Positions 25,010-33,411 of a DNA stretch of 64,000 nt are shown here, piece by piece. This DNA is from Firmicutes bacterium AM55-24TS (lineage in GTDB: Bacteria > Bacillota > Clostridia > UBA1381), in the NCBI GenBank assembly GCA_003460745.1, contig QTVU01000007.1:1-64000 (forward strand), written 5' to 3'. The notes beneath the pieces were generated by a model that saw only the letters and a program-made list of their open reading frames with translations, did no database searches and was not told the DNA's origin. Both the position numbers and the translations under genes were made by a program. Position 1 is the first letter of the stretch, and each line of letters begins with the position of its first letter.

Positions 25010-25435
25010 CTATAAAATTTTCCGCAGCTTCTTCCGCAGATGGTCTAACCTCGCATAGATGGCACCAGTCGTCAAATGCACAAGCGGGGCAATCTCCTTT
25101 GTGGAATACCCCTGCATTTTCAGCAGGACGATTTTCAAGGTACGCCCGTCCACCGTGACTAATACTTGATAGAGATTTTCGCTCTCAATCTCTTCCAGTA
25201 ACTCCGCAACCGTACCCACTTCCGCCTGCCGCTCCCTGCCTGCCATGTCCTCAAGATATTCCGCAACGTCATTCGTCCATCGGTAAAACCGCCTGTTGGA
25301 ATTGAAGTCTGCCCTGTCCGCCATGCGTATCTGCTCAATGGTCGCTTCATCAACGCCGCACTCACGCAGCAGCTTTTCCTCCGCTTCTTTCCAGATACGC
25401 CATTTCCTGTCCTCCCGTCCGTGGTTGTATGCCAT
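25010..25435 (-). CDS. Sigma-70 region 4-like protein
   Basis: The 141-residue product has a C-terminal HTH (MQGYSTKEIAPLVHLTTGAIYARLDHLRKKLRK) like sigma region 4 and a helical N-terminal half rich in Arg/Glu/Trp. Start ATG 25435 follows GGAGG. Base composition is more GC-rich than the ICE backbone, fitting arrival with the resistance cassette. It may regulate the cassette or be a remnant of another element's control genes. Confidence 0.68.
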   Translation of the reverse strand: MAYNHGREDRKWRIWKEAEEKLLRECGVDEATIEQIRMADRADFNSNRRFYRWTNDVAEYLEDMAGRERQAEVGTVAELLEEIESENLYQVLVTVDGRTLKIVLLKMQGYSTKEIAPLVHLTTGAIYARLDHLRKKLRKIL

Positions 25436-25528
25436 TCTTACTTCCTCCAATCAGAATTGATTGAGAGGGCAGAGAAAAGCCCCCTCATCTTCCCAAAGGA
25501 AAAAACAAGGGGCTGAACGCCTTAAATT

Positions 25529-26041
25529 TTAATTTTCTATTATCTTTCTTAGTTTTATTAGGATTCTGGCTTTGCGTTTGTTTACAACGCTCTGGGTTAT
25601 GCCCAACCTCGCCCCGACTTCACGCTCGGAAAGTCCGTCAAAAAAGATTGCCTGTATCAGCTCCTGTTCACTATCCGACAGCAAAGGCAGGGCGGCTTTC
25701 AGCCTGTCCACCATGACCGCATTGACAACGGTTTCTGCAATGTCCACCGCTTCATCAGTGATAAAGTCCAGAGGATTCCCCTCGCTGTCCGTAAATCCGT
25801 CGAGAGATAGCAGTCTATTCTTTGTATCTAATTTTTGCAGATAACGCCACCGTTCCTTGTCACGGTAGAAGTCTGTGTATTGCTCCCTCACGACTTCAAG
25901 CAGACAGCCTTGAATGGGGATAAACAGCTTGTCCATATAGGTCTGGTCGGATTCCCTGCAACGGCAGAACTCCGTGTAGGATAATTCCACATAGCCGCCA
26001 CTTTCTCTGATATATACCTTTCTTGGTGCATATTTCACCAT
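25529..26041 (-). CDS. Sigma-70-like regulator of the resistance cassette
   Basis: The 170-residue product ends in a region 4 HTH (DGLSEREVGARLGITQSVVNKRKARILIKLRK). Its N-terminus (KYAPRKVYIRESGGYVELSYTEFCRCRE) is typical of sigma-like proteins in Clostridiales transposons that carry tet or erm genes. ATG 26041 follows GGGAGGTATTT; a longer frame upstream lacks support. It is separated from the preceding sigma-like gene by about 90 bp and may be co-transcribed with it. Confidence 0.75.
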   Translation of the reverse strand: MVKYAPRKVYIRESGGYVELSYTEFCRCRESDQTYMDKLFIPIQGCLLEVVREQYTDFYRDKERWRYLQKLDTKNRLLSLDGFTDSEGNPLDFITDEAVDIAETVVNAVMVDRLKAALPLLSDSEQELIQAIFFDGLSEREVGARLGITQSVVNKRKARILIKLRKIIEN

Positions 26042-26588
26042 AAATACCTCCCATCTGAATTTTTGAAATGTAAAAAATCCAGATGGAGAGGCGGAGAACG
26101 ACACCGCATATCAGAAACAGCCCTACGGCACTTTCCAACAAAAATCGACAAAAGAAAAACCGCAAAGGCTCTGTGACCTTTACGGTTATAGGAAATAGTA
26201 ATTCTATTGTATGGAGATTGTACTTCTACTTTCAAGGTGAGAAGTACCGTTGCACTGGCAGAAATTTTTTTAACTGGTTTCCTGCCGTTCTCTGATATGC
26301 TATGTATTGATAAATTTTGCTTCGTATGAGCAGATAGATAACTGCCCGAAAAAAGGACATAAAAAAATCCCTCCAAATTTAAAAACAAATTCAGAGGGTA
26401 ATTTAGGGTATAACAAAATAACCCACCCGAATATCGTTTTTTTTATTTGGTGAGTTTGTTCTTTCAAATACGAAACAAATGCTCATGTACGGTAAAGTAT
26501 CACAAGAAAATTATGTCGAATTGACAGCCGCCTCCGCTATACCGAATAAGGAAATAAAGAGTCCTCAAATTTTGCGCTACTAAATGAA
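26042..26588. other. Gene-free spacer between sigma-like gene and tet(40)
   Basis: About 550 bp without a credible gene. A minus-strand terminator-like hairpin (arms 26369-26373 and 26394-26398, with AT-rich inner pairing, then a run of seven T at 26367-26361) lies in the middle. It probably holds the promoter of the sigma-like genes, but I found no clear -35/-10 pair. Confidence 0.5.
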
Positions 26589-26616
26589 GACGAGCGGAAG
26601 TAATCTCCCGCTCGTC
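26589..26616 (-). terminator. Hairpin terminator after tet(40)
   Basis: GACGAGCGG (26589-26597) pairs with CCGCTCGTC (26608-26616), 20 bp beyond the tet(40) stop. No long T-run follows on the minus strand. Confidence 0.7.
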
Positions 26617-26637
26617 AGTAAACTTAACTATGCCATA

Positions 26638-27857
26638 TCAATCCCGCTTCTTTCCCGCCACCGGCACTAAGAACAGCGCGGGCAACAGCAGGAAAGCGGT
26701 ACAGACCAGCCCCCAGGGTATGGACACCTGCTGGGCTACCAGCCCCACAATAGGCCCGCCGATGATCTGCCCGAAAGAGTCCAGCTGTCCGCTGGTGGAA
26801 AAGACTGTGGCGCGCATTTTCTCATCCACATGGTCGTTCATCCAGGCGGCCAGCACAGGCTCCTTGATGGTGCGCATAAGCCCCGCCAGCAGGAACACCA
26901 ACAACATGAACCAAAAGCTCCGCCCCACCGCGAAGAGAACCAGGCACAGGATATACCCGGCGCTGGTGGACATGACCACACTGGTTCGGCTGACAGTCCC
27001 TTTTTTCTCCATGCGGGCGATGAGCAACTGAGAAGCCAGAATACCTAAGCCGTTGCCGATAAGACTGATAACACCGAACCAAGTGACGCTGTTCAGCGGC
27101 CCGATAACGGGTATTACCGTGTCATCCAGAAAATGAGCGGTGGAGAGCCGGTCAAAGCCTTCACTGGCAAGTCCCCCGCATAGTGTGATTGCTAAGAGCG
27201 CCAGCAACACAGGTGCGCCTTTCACAAAGCCCAGGTTGAGCTTGAACAGGCAGACAAAGTCTTTAAGCAAGCCCTGTCGTTCCTCAATAGCAGGGGAGAA
27301 GTTGGTTTCTGGCATGATGCGAACCATCACCAGCCCCAACAACAAGCACAAACTGCCCCCCAAGATGACAGGCATTTGCAGGTTTATGTTTCCCAGCAGT
27401 GTGCCCAGCACCACGCCCAGAACGCCGCCGATTTGCCCCATTTGACTGCCCCGCAGGAACACCTTGTCTATGGGTTTGTCCTCTTCCTCCGAGGCAATCC
27501 ACGCCTCCAGAGCGCCGGTGATGAAGGTATCACCGCAACCCCAGACAACCTGGCCAGCAGAACCGTCGCGAACCACGGTAGCGCACCCTCCATCAGAAAG
27601 CCCAGGCCGTAGAGGAACATTCCAATCAGCACCGAGCGCCGACGGCTATACAAATCCGCCACCACACCGGTGGGCATCTCGAACAGAAAGCAGGAGGTCT
27701 CCTGAACCGTCCCTACCAGGACAAGCTGGAAAGCATCCAGCTGCACCACCTCCAGGTGGTACACGATGGAAAGCACTGTGGACATAGAAACCGCCAGGGA
27801 ACAGACAAATCGGAACAGCAGGTAGACAGAATATGCCTTTGAATTTTTAGCAAACAT
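26638..27857 (-). pseudogene. tet(40): tet(40) tetracycline efflux gene, single-base frameshift
   Basis: This encodes a 12-helix major facilitator exporter of tetracycline. The N-terminal frame (from ATG 27857, MFAKNSKAYSVYLLFRF) reads normally to FATVLLA and then shifts. The remainder, beginning QVVWGCGDTF in intact proteins, continues in another frame to GKKRD at 26638. Restoring one base in the GGCC run near 27553 gives exactly 406 residues, the length I recall for Tet(40). Motif A-like sequence GVVADLYSRRRSV is intact. It lies 50 bp downstream of the ribosomal-protection gene and is GC-richer than it. If the frameshift is real, the efflux pump is lost while ribosomal protection remains. 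Confidence 0.85.
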
Positions 27858-27907
27858 GAAGTTACATTCTCCTTTCAAATCTCATTTTATATGACTTTTG
27901 CAAGCTG

Positions 27908-29827
27908 TTAAGCTAACTTGTGGAACATATGCCGAACCTTATCTATACGGCTATTCGGGCGGCGGGGTTGGCAAATAAATTTACCAATAGCTGGCTGGTA
28001 TCCTTTTAACTCTGTCAAGCAGACTCCCTGCCCATTTGTGAAATAAGTTAAATCGTTCCTGTATTCTTGAATACATCTAGCAGGGATTTCTCCTTTCAGA
28101 ATGACCTCGTCATTCTTTATCTGAGTACTTACAATATCTGCACAATACCTTGGAGCATCATGATACGCCCGTGAGAGATATTCCTGCGGTGCATAAATTT
28201 CAAAGTGGAGATATGGCTCTAATAGTTCTGTCCCTGCTTTTTTTAAAGCCTGCTCCAATACGATAGGGGAAAGCAGCCGAAAGTCTGCGGGGGTACTTAC
28301 AGGACTATAATACAATCCATATTCAAAACAGATTTTACAGTCTGTCACTTTCCATCCATACAGCCCCTGCTCGCAGCCATAAAGAACCCCCTCCATAACC
28401 GCATTTTGGAACGATTGATTTAAATATCCAAGTGAAACTCTGCTTTCATACTGCACTCCGCTTCCAATAGGGAGCGGCTCTATGGACAACCCGACAGAAG
28501 CCCAGAAAGGATTTGGCGGGACTTCTATGTGGATGGTATATTCTGCTTTTCTAAGCGGTCTTTCCAGATAAATAACCGAAGGCTCTTTCATAGCCACGCC
28601 CACATGATATTTTTCTTCTAATAGCGAACAAATAACTTCTAACTGTACTTTTCCCAAAAAAGATAACATAATCTCATGTGTAACAGTATCAATGTCAAAA
28701 TGCAAAAGAGGGTCTGTATCAGCAATCTCTGCGAGGGCATTTAACAGGGCTTCCCTTTGCTCCGGCTTTTGCGGCTCTACCGTTGTCCGAAGTAATGGCA
28801 TGGGATTATCAATCCATGTTTTGTGAGGCAGGAGTTTTTCATTTCCCAGAATGTCGTTCAGTTTCAAAGTATCATCAGCTAAAATAACAATTTCTCCCGG
28901 ACAGGCATGGTCAGCCGGGACGATTTCACCATTTGACGGAATACACATTTCTGTAATCTTTATTTTTTTCTTTTTTGACAGCAGCAGGGTATCCCGTAAA
29001 TGGAGCGTCCCATGATACAGGCGTAAATAAGAAAGCCGTTTTTTCCGCTCTGTATACTCAACCTTAAAAACATATCCACATAATTCAGACTGAATATCGT
29101 CTGTTTCTGTAATGAAAGTTTCTGTAACCGCTTCAATCAGTTTTTCTGTTCCTAAATTGTCTTTTGCACTCCCATGATAAACAGGAAACAAAGAGCAGCA
29201 TCTGGTTCTTTTGCACTTTTCATATTGTAATTCCTGTATATCCAAAGAATCCTCTGCAACATATCGTTCTAATAGTTCATCGCTTCCGGAAATAATCATA
29301 TCCCATTTGTCCAAATCAGAAATATCGGTCATGGATATTTGGGGCGACAGGGAAACCTCCTGCATGACAATCATATCACTGGTAAGTTTGTCTTTAATGC
29401 TTTGGTAAACACGCTGTAGGTCGATTCCATTTTGGTCTATCTTATTTATAAAGATAATTGTCGGAATGTTCATTTTCTGAAGCGCATGGAATAATATACG
29501 CGTCTGTGCCTGTACGCCGTCTTTTGCCGAAATGACTAAAACAGCTCCGTCAAGGACAGATAAAGCACGGTATGCTTCGGTTAAAAAATCCATATGGCCT
29601 GGCGTATCTATAATGTTGACTTTTACATCCTCCCACTGAAAAGATGTCACTGCTGTCTGGATAGTGATTCCCCTTTGACGCTCCAAATTCATTGTATCTG
29701 TCCTTGTTGTGCCTTCATCTACGCTCCCTAGTTCTGCAATTGCACCACTGGTATACAATAAACTTTCCGTTAATGTTGTCTTTCCTGCGTCAACGTGAGC
29801 CAGAATGCCTAAGTTAATTATTTTCAT
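27908..29827 (-). CDS. tet(O/32/O): Mosaic ribosomal protection protein Tet(O/32/O)-like
   Basis: The 639-residue GTPase binds tetracycline-blocked ribosomes and dislodges the drug. EF-G-type motifs are present: G1 AHVDAGKTT (residues 10-18), G3 DTPGH (74-78), G4 NKID (128-131). From memory of the families, residues 1 to about 80 and from about 420 to the end look Tet(O)-like, whereas the middle (such as [15 protein letters not shown] sequence and [20 protein letters not shown]) looks like Tet(32)/Tet(W), the known mosaic type. Linkage to tet(40) just downstream is also known for this allele. Translation starts after AGGAGGAAAATCAC; expression is under an attenuating leader. Confidence 0.9.
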   Translation of the reverse strand: MKIINLGILAHVDAGKTTLTESLLYTSGAIAELGSVDEGTTRTDTMNLERQRGITIQTAVTSFQWEDVKVNIIDTPGHMDFLTEAYRALSVLDGAVLVISAKDGVQAQTRILFHALQKMNIPTIIFINKIDQNGIDLQRVYQSIKDKLTSDMIVMQEVSLSPQISMTDISDLDKWDMIISGSDELLERYVAEDSLDIQELQYEKCKRTRCCSLFPVYHGSAKDNLGTEKLIEAVTETFITETDDIQSELCGYVFKVEYTERKKRLSYLRLYHGTLHLRDTLLLSKKKKIKITEMCIPSNGEIVPADHACPGEIVILADDTLKLNDILGNEKLLPHKTWIDNPMPLLRTTVEPQKPEQREALLNALAEIADTDPLLHFDIDTVTHEIMLSFLGKVQLEVICSLLEEKYHVGVAMKEPSVIYLERPLRKAEYTIHIEVPPNPFWASVGLSIEPLPIGSGVQYESRVSLGYLNQSFQNAVMEGVLYGCEQGLYGWKVTDCKICFEYGLYYSPVSTPADFRLLSPIVLEQALKKAGTELLEPYLHFEIYAPQEYLSRAYHDAPRYCADIVSTQIKNDEVILKGEIPARCIQEYRNDLTYFTNGQGVCLTELKGYQPAIGKFICQPRRPNSRIDKVRHMFHKLA

Positions 29828-30100
29828 GTGATTTTCCTCCTATCAACACCCAAAAAAGGGCATAAAAATACCCAGTGATAAATACTCCTATCACTGGGTA
29901 AATAACTCCAATAGCCCCAAAACACTTATATGTTTTCGGGCATATAAAATTACATGATAAAAGTATTCTTAAACTGGGTACAAAAAACTAAGCCCCATAT
30001 TAAAAGTGAAACGGGACTGCTACTTTTTGTTCCCACTATCAAATTGACAGTTTATTTAAGAATACCTTGCCGCATATTTATTAACTCCTTGTCTAATACT
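29828..30100 (-). promoter_or_regulatory. Attenuator leader of the tet gene
   Basis: The leader of about 270 nt holds a perfect 12-bp hairpin (29869-29880 with 29889-29900) followed on the minus strand by a T-rich tract, the terminator form known from tet(M)-type leaders. A second hairpin lies at 29917-29940 and long arms occur near 29962-29975 and 30049-30066. Short reading frames beginning at ATG codons near 29954 and 29942 could be the leader peptides whose translation controls readthrough. Confidence 0.75.
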
Positions 30101-30107
30101 GAATCTA

Positions 30108-30136
30108 ATTATATTCCTTAACCCTTTATTTGTCAA
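30108..30136 (-). promoter_or_regulatory. Consensus promoter of the tet gene
   Basis: On the minus strand TTGACA (30136-30131), a 17-bp spacer and TATAAT (30113-30108) match sigma-A consensus exactly. Confidence 0.85.
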
Positions 30137-30254
30137 GCCTATATTTAAAGAACATAATAGAAAACTGTTCTGACAGATTTAGAGTATGTGATATTTTACA
30201 CAATAATATCAAGCAATATGAAAGATACTAAAGTCAAGCGAAAGAAAAAATGTT

Positions 30255-30587
30255 ATGGATTATTTGAAAACGGCAGATGAAATTGTTGATGTCTATTTTG
30301 TCACATATATAGAGTCTTGTGATAAGAATAATAATTCACATTCTACATCTTGGAGAAATAGATATATAGGTCAAGACGGTGTTATCTATATTCTTAAGAA
30401 TGGAAACAGACAATTCTTTGTTTGGCATCCTGTTGACGATGATTTTAAACCAATTACTTCTTTGGGAATTATTAGTTCCCGTGATGATTATTATATTAAA
30501 AAGAACAATCTATTAGTAACAACTCAGAATTCCATTTACAAATTCAGGCTTATCAACAAGGAGGTGAACACTGATGATAAAACTTAA
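30255..30587 (+). CDS. Hypothetical protein (first of a two-gene plus-strand unit)
   Basis: The 110-residue product (starting MDYLKTADEIVDVYFVTYIE) is polar and strand-rich, with an aromatic core (YILKNGNRQFFVWHPVDDDF). I do not recognise a family. Its end overlaps the next gene by 14 bp, so the two are co-translated. A+T-rich composition differs from the flanking transfer block. It is one of the few plus-strand genes in the element, squeezed between the tet leader and the CHAP gene. Confidence 0.6.
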   Translation: MDYLKTADEIVDVYFVTYIESCDKNNNSHSTSWRNRYIGQDGVIYILKNGNRQFFVWHPVDDDFKPITSLGIISSRDDYYIKKNNLLVTTQNSIYKFRLINKEVNTDDKT

Positions 30588-30795
30588 CAAAATGGAACAA
30601 AATGAATATAACGCTTTTATTGTTGCTGTTGTTCCTTCATTATTACCCGGCACATACCACTTTAGAGACTTTTTCACAAATAGAGTTACATCTGCAAGAA
30701 TCGGTCGTAAATTCTATGAAGATGTTGTCAATGGTATATATCCGCATATTTCTCTTGTTGGGACAAAGGCTTCAGAAGGTTATATTTGTTCTTGA
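30574..30795 (+). CDS. Small DUF1413-like protein
   Basis: The 73-residue product has a core (FFTNRVTSARIGRKFYEDVVNGIYPHISLVGTKASEGYI) with the GRxF...VxxG...VGxxxxxGYI spacing that I associate with DUF1413 proteins. DUF1413 has no known function but recurs in mobile elements and beside plasmid genes. AAGGAGGTG lies ideally upstream within the previous gene. A terminator follows at 30825. Confidence 0.6.
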   Translation: MIKLNKMEQNEYNAFIVAVVPSLLPGTYHFRDFFTNRVTSARIGRKFYEDVVNGIYPHISLVGTKASEGYICS

Positions 30796-30824
30796 GTAAA
30801 TACCTGATTTCTCATAATGTACTT

Positions 30825-30855
30825 GATGGCTACTCAAACGAGCAGCCATCTTTTT
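30825..30855 (+). terminator. Terminator of the plus-strand pair
   Basis: GATGGCT (30825-30831) pairs with AGCCATC (30844-30850), with additional inner pairing, and is followed by TTTTT. It abuts the stop of the convergent CHAP gene. Confidence 0.85.
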
Positions 30856-32563
30856 AATATGCCGGAATACCGTATCCGTAGATAACAGAGCTTCCGACAG
30901 GGTATGTTTTGGTTCTGCAAGTGTCGCCTGAGTTGCCCTCAACGGTATAGACTGTACCGTTTTCGCATTTCTGAACAATACCGGTGTGGTCTGTCACACC
31001 GTCGCCCTCCCAGTCAAAGAAAATGATTGTACCGGGCGAAGGCTCATACGAACCGTCTGCCCACTGTCCTCGGTCTCTGAACCATTGTACACCGTTTACA
31101 CAGCCGGCATACTTTGGAATAATACCGGCGTCGATATATCCGCACTCGTTAGCACACCAAGAGACGAAGCAGGCACACCATTCTACACGGGAGTCAAATC
31201 CGTACCAAGACCAGTAAGGCTGACCGCCTACATTACCCACCTGTGACAAGGCAACCGTTACGATTTGGTCGTCGCTGTATCCGATACCGTAAAGCACCTG
31301 AGACCATAGTTGATTGTTTTCGTCCTTTAGCAGCTCGGCAAGATACTCTTTCTGCTCCTGATTAAATCCGTACATAGCCGCCATTTCATCAACGGTCTTG
31401 TGCGATACCGTGATATACAGGAAAGTTTCTGTTACTGTGGTTTCGGTCTGTACGATGTTGCCGTGTCCGTCGTCGCTTTCTTCGATTTCGGTATGGGTTT
31501 TCGTTTCCGTTCGGGAAGAAATATCGTTCATTTCCCAAAAAATATCCGACAGTAGCTGCTTCTTGGTTTCATCAACCGTAGCAACCTCCATCGGATTGTC
31601 GGGGTCGGTATTCACTTTAACAGAATAGACCGCAAGAACATCTTTCCAAACAGCTCTGCTTCCGCTCATTTCAAGCACATCATAGCTTACAGAGTTCTTT
31701 TCCTGTTCCAATCGGTCATCATATTCCTGATTGATTTCCTGAACGACTGTCTGCATTGACATTCCCGTGCCGGAATCCTCTCCCGAAAAGAAGATACCGA
31801 ACACAGAACCTGCAATCAAGGCTACAAGACATAGCACAATAATTACTACCACCGCAACCCAACCGCCGGCAGCGATAGCGGCAATAAGACCTTTTACCGC
31901 CGCTATGATTGCTTTTACTGCGGCAATGGTGGCTTTGGCTGCGGCTTTAATCGTAGCGGCTGTTGCTTTGGCTGTGGCTTTTGCCGCCTGTGCCGCTTTC
32001 TGCGAAGCCTTAACTGTCGCCTGAGCTGTTTTCTGTGCCGCTTTTGCCGCTTGCTGACTGGTTTTTATCGCAGTCTTTGCAGTCTGCTCAGCCGTCTTAA
32101 CCGATTTCTGTGCGGTCTTTGTTGCTTCTTTTCCGGCAAACTTAATGGTTTTCTTTCCGGAGGAAGTGGCAGACTGCTTTATGGTCTTTTCCGCCTTATC
32201 GACAGTCTTAATCGCAGAGCTTGTGTTTTGCGAAGCCTGTTTTCTCAAAGACTGCTCGGCTCGCTGCTGCTTGAAACGCTGAATACCGTCCTTTGCGGTG
32301 CGGATATTCTCTTTTGTGGTTTCAAGTCCCTTTCGTCCCGCCTTGTCAAACGCATAGGCACCATCGTGAAACACCTCGTCAATACCGCTTTCCAGTTTAT
32401 CGGAAGCGTATTCCTCGGCAGAACTGCTGTTGGCATTTACCGACCGCTCCGCCTTTTCTTTTGTTGCGATATACGCCTGCTTCATTCGTTGGGTTGCGAC
32501 GGCAGCCTTATCTATTGTTCGTATCGTACCTTTTGCATTGTCTTTCGTTTTAATATCAGCCAT
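30854..32563 (-). CDS. Membrane-anchored CHAP-domain peptidoglycan hydrolase of the transfer system
   Basis: The 569-residue product has a long Ala/Lys/Gln-rich, probably coiled-coil N-terminal region (about 1-220, with repeated [21 protein letters not shown] units) and one transmembrane helix near 235-262. An extracytoplasmic stalk and a C-terminal CHAP domain (about 450-569) follow; Cys in [14 protein letters not shown] and His in DHTGIVQKC are the catalytic pair. It is the VirB1-like wall-opening enzyme of Gram-positive conjugation. A helical cytosolic N-terminus of such length is unusual for that role. It is the last gene of the minus-strand transfer operon. Confidence 0.85.
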   Translation of the reverse strand: MADIKTKDNAKGTIRTIDKAAVATQRMKQAYIATKEKAERSVNANSSSAEEYASDKLESGIDEVFHDGAYAFDKAGRKGLETTKENIRTAKDGIQRFKQQRAEQSLRKQASQNTSSAIKTVDKAEKTIKQSATSSGKKTIKFAGKEATKTAQKSVKTAEQTAKTAIKTSQQAAKAAQKTAQATVKASQKAAQAAKATAKATAATIKAAAKATIAAVKAIIAAVKGLIAAIAAGGWVAVVVIIVLCLVALIAGSVFGIFFSGEDSGTGMSMQTVVQEINQEYDDRLEQEKNSVSYDVLEMSGSRAVWKDVLAVYSVKVNTDPDNPMEVATVDETKKQLLSDIFWEMNDISSRTETKTHTEIEESDDGHGNIVQTETTVTETFLYITVSHKTVDEMAAMYGFNQEQKEYLAELLKDENNQLWSQVLYGIGYSDDQIVTVALSQVGNVGGQPYWSWYGFDSRVEWCACFVSWCANECGYIDAGIIPKYAGCVNGVQWFRDRGQWADGSYEPSPGTIIFFDWEGDGVTDHTGIVQKCENGTVYTVEGNSGDTCRTKTYPVGSSVIYGYGIPAY

Positions 32564-32603
32564 ACAATCCCTCCTTCCTATGCAGGCTGAACTACCTGTT
32601 GTA

Positions 32604-33374
32604 TTATTCGTTTATTAGCTTCGCCACTACAACAAGTCTGCCGTTTGTCCGGGAATACTCACAGGTGGAAAGGGTCAGGAGCTTGTCGCCGTATTCGGCG
32701 GTTATGCCGGTTTCGTAAAGCGACAGTTTCTTGCACTTCTCAACATAGGCAGTGAAATCCTCGGCGGTGTCCGCATTGACGAACTGATAATATTTGAAGC
32801 TGTCGGGACTATCCGTATATACTACGGTTTTGAACACGGCAATTACTTCATAGGTCTGTCTATCGGTCAGCGTATCAAAGGATACTGTTTTGTGCTTTTC
32901 CCAAAAGCTCTTGTCCTTGAATTTCATAAGACCGGCGAACATAGAGCCGTCGTTCATATGATGACCGTAGATAATGATATTGTCGCTTGGCAGTTCCATA
33001 TCGCAGTTTTCCTGAACATAAGGACAGCCGTAGTCGGTGTATGCCTTATCAAAGCCGTGCTTCAGATAGAAGTTCGGGTTGTCCTTTGACTGCATAACGG
33101 GATAATTGATTTTTGTGTCCTCAACCTTAATCCAGCCGACCATATCGTTATTTTGCAGATAAAGCTCCTGATACTCCGGGATAAAGGTCTTTTCTTCGGA
33201 GTAGTTCATCAGCTCTGTGGTTTCTTCAGGCTCGGTCTCCACAACCTCAATCAGATTGTCGTACATCTCAGCCTGCTTTGCAGAGTCGCAATAGTGCTTG
33301 ATGAGAAAACCTGAACTGACGGCAAATACAATGCTGAAAGCACAGATTATGGCAATATAGATTTTGTTTTTCAT
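32604..33374 (-). CDS. Class B sortase
   Basis: The 256-residue transpeptidase joins sorting-signal proteins to peptidoglycan. It has an N-terminal membrane anchor (residues 5-26), catalytic His138 in IIYGHHM, Cys238 in LSTCEYS and Arg246 in NGRLVVV. SrtB-type spacing, with the long helix before the catalytic strands, fits class B. Start ATG 33374 follows GAAAGGAAAC. The probable substrate, a TPKTG-ending adhesin, is encoded in the same operon at 55.7-59.9 kb; clostridial class B sortases are known to accept (S/P)PxTG-like motifs. Confidence 0.9.
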   Translation of the reverse strand: MKNKIYIAIICAFSIVFAVSSGFLIKHYCDSAKQAEMYDNLIEVVETEPEETTELMNYSEEKTFIPEYQELYLQNNDMVGWIKVEDTKINYPVMQSKDNPNFYLKHGFDKAYTDYGCPYVQENCDMELPSDNIIIYGHHMNDGSMFAGLMKFKDKSFWEKHKTVSFDTLTDRQTYEVIAVFKTVVYTDSPDSFKYYQFVNADTAEDFTAYVEKCKKLSLYETGITAEYGDKLLTLSTCEYSRTNGRLVVVAKLINE

Positions 33375-33411
33375 AGGTGTTTCCTTTCTCATTTACAGAA
33401 TAGGGCAAGGG

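Noticed and set aside
26042..26588. Insertion-sequence remnant next to tet(40)
   Set aside because: I looked for terminal inverted repeats and transposase fragments and found neither; only a terminator-like hairpin is supportable.
31860..32240. Possible tandem repeat array or CRISPR
   Set aside because: The repetition is codon-level Ala/Lys/Gln-rich coding sequence of the CHAP protein; no uniform repeat-spacer structure occurs here or elsewhere in the window.
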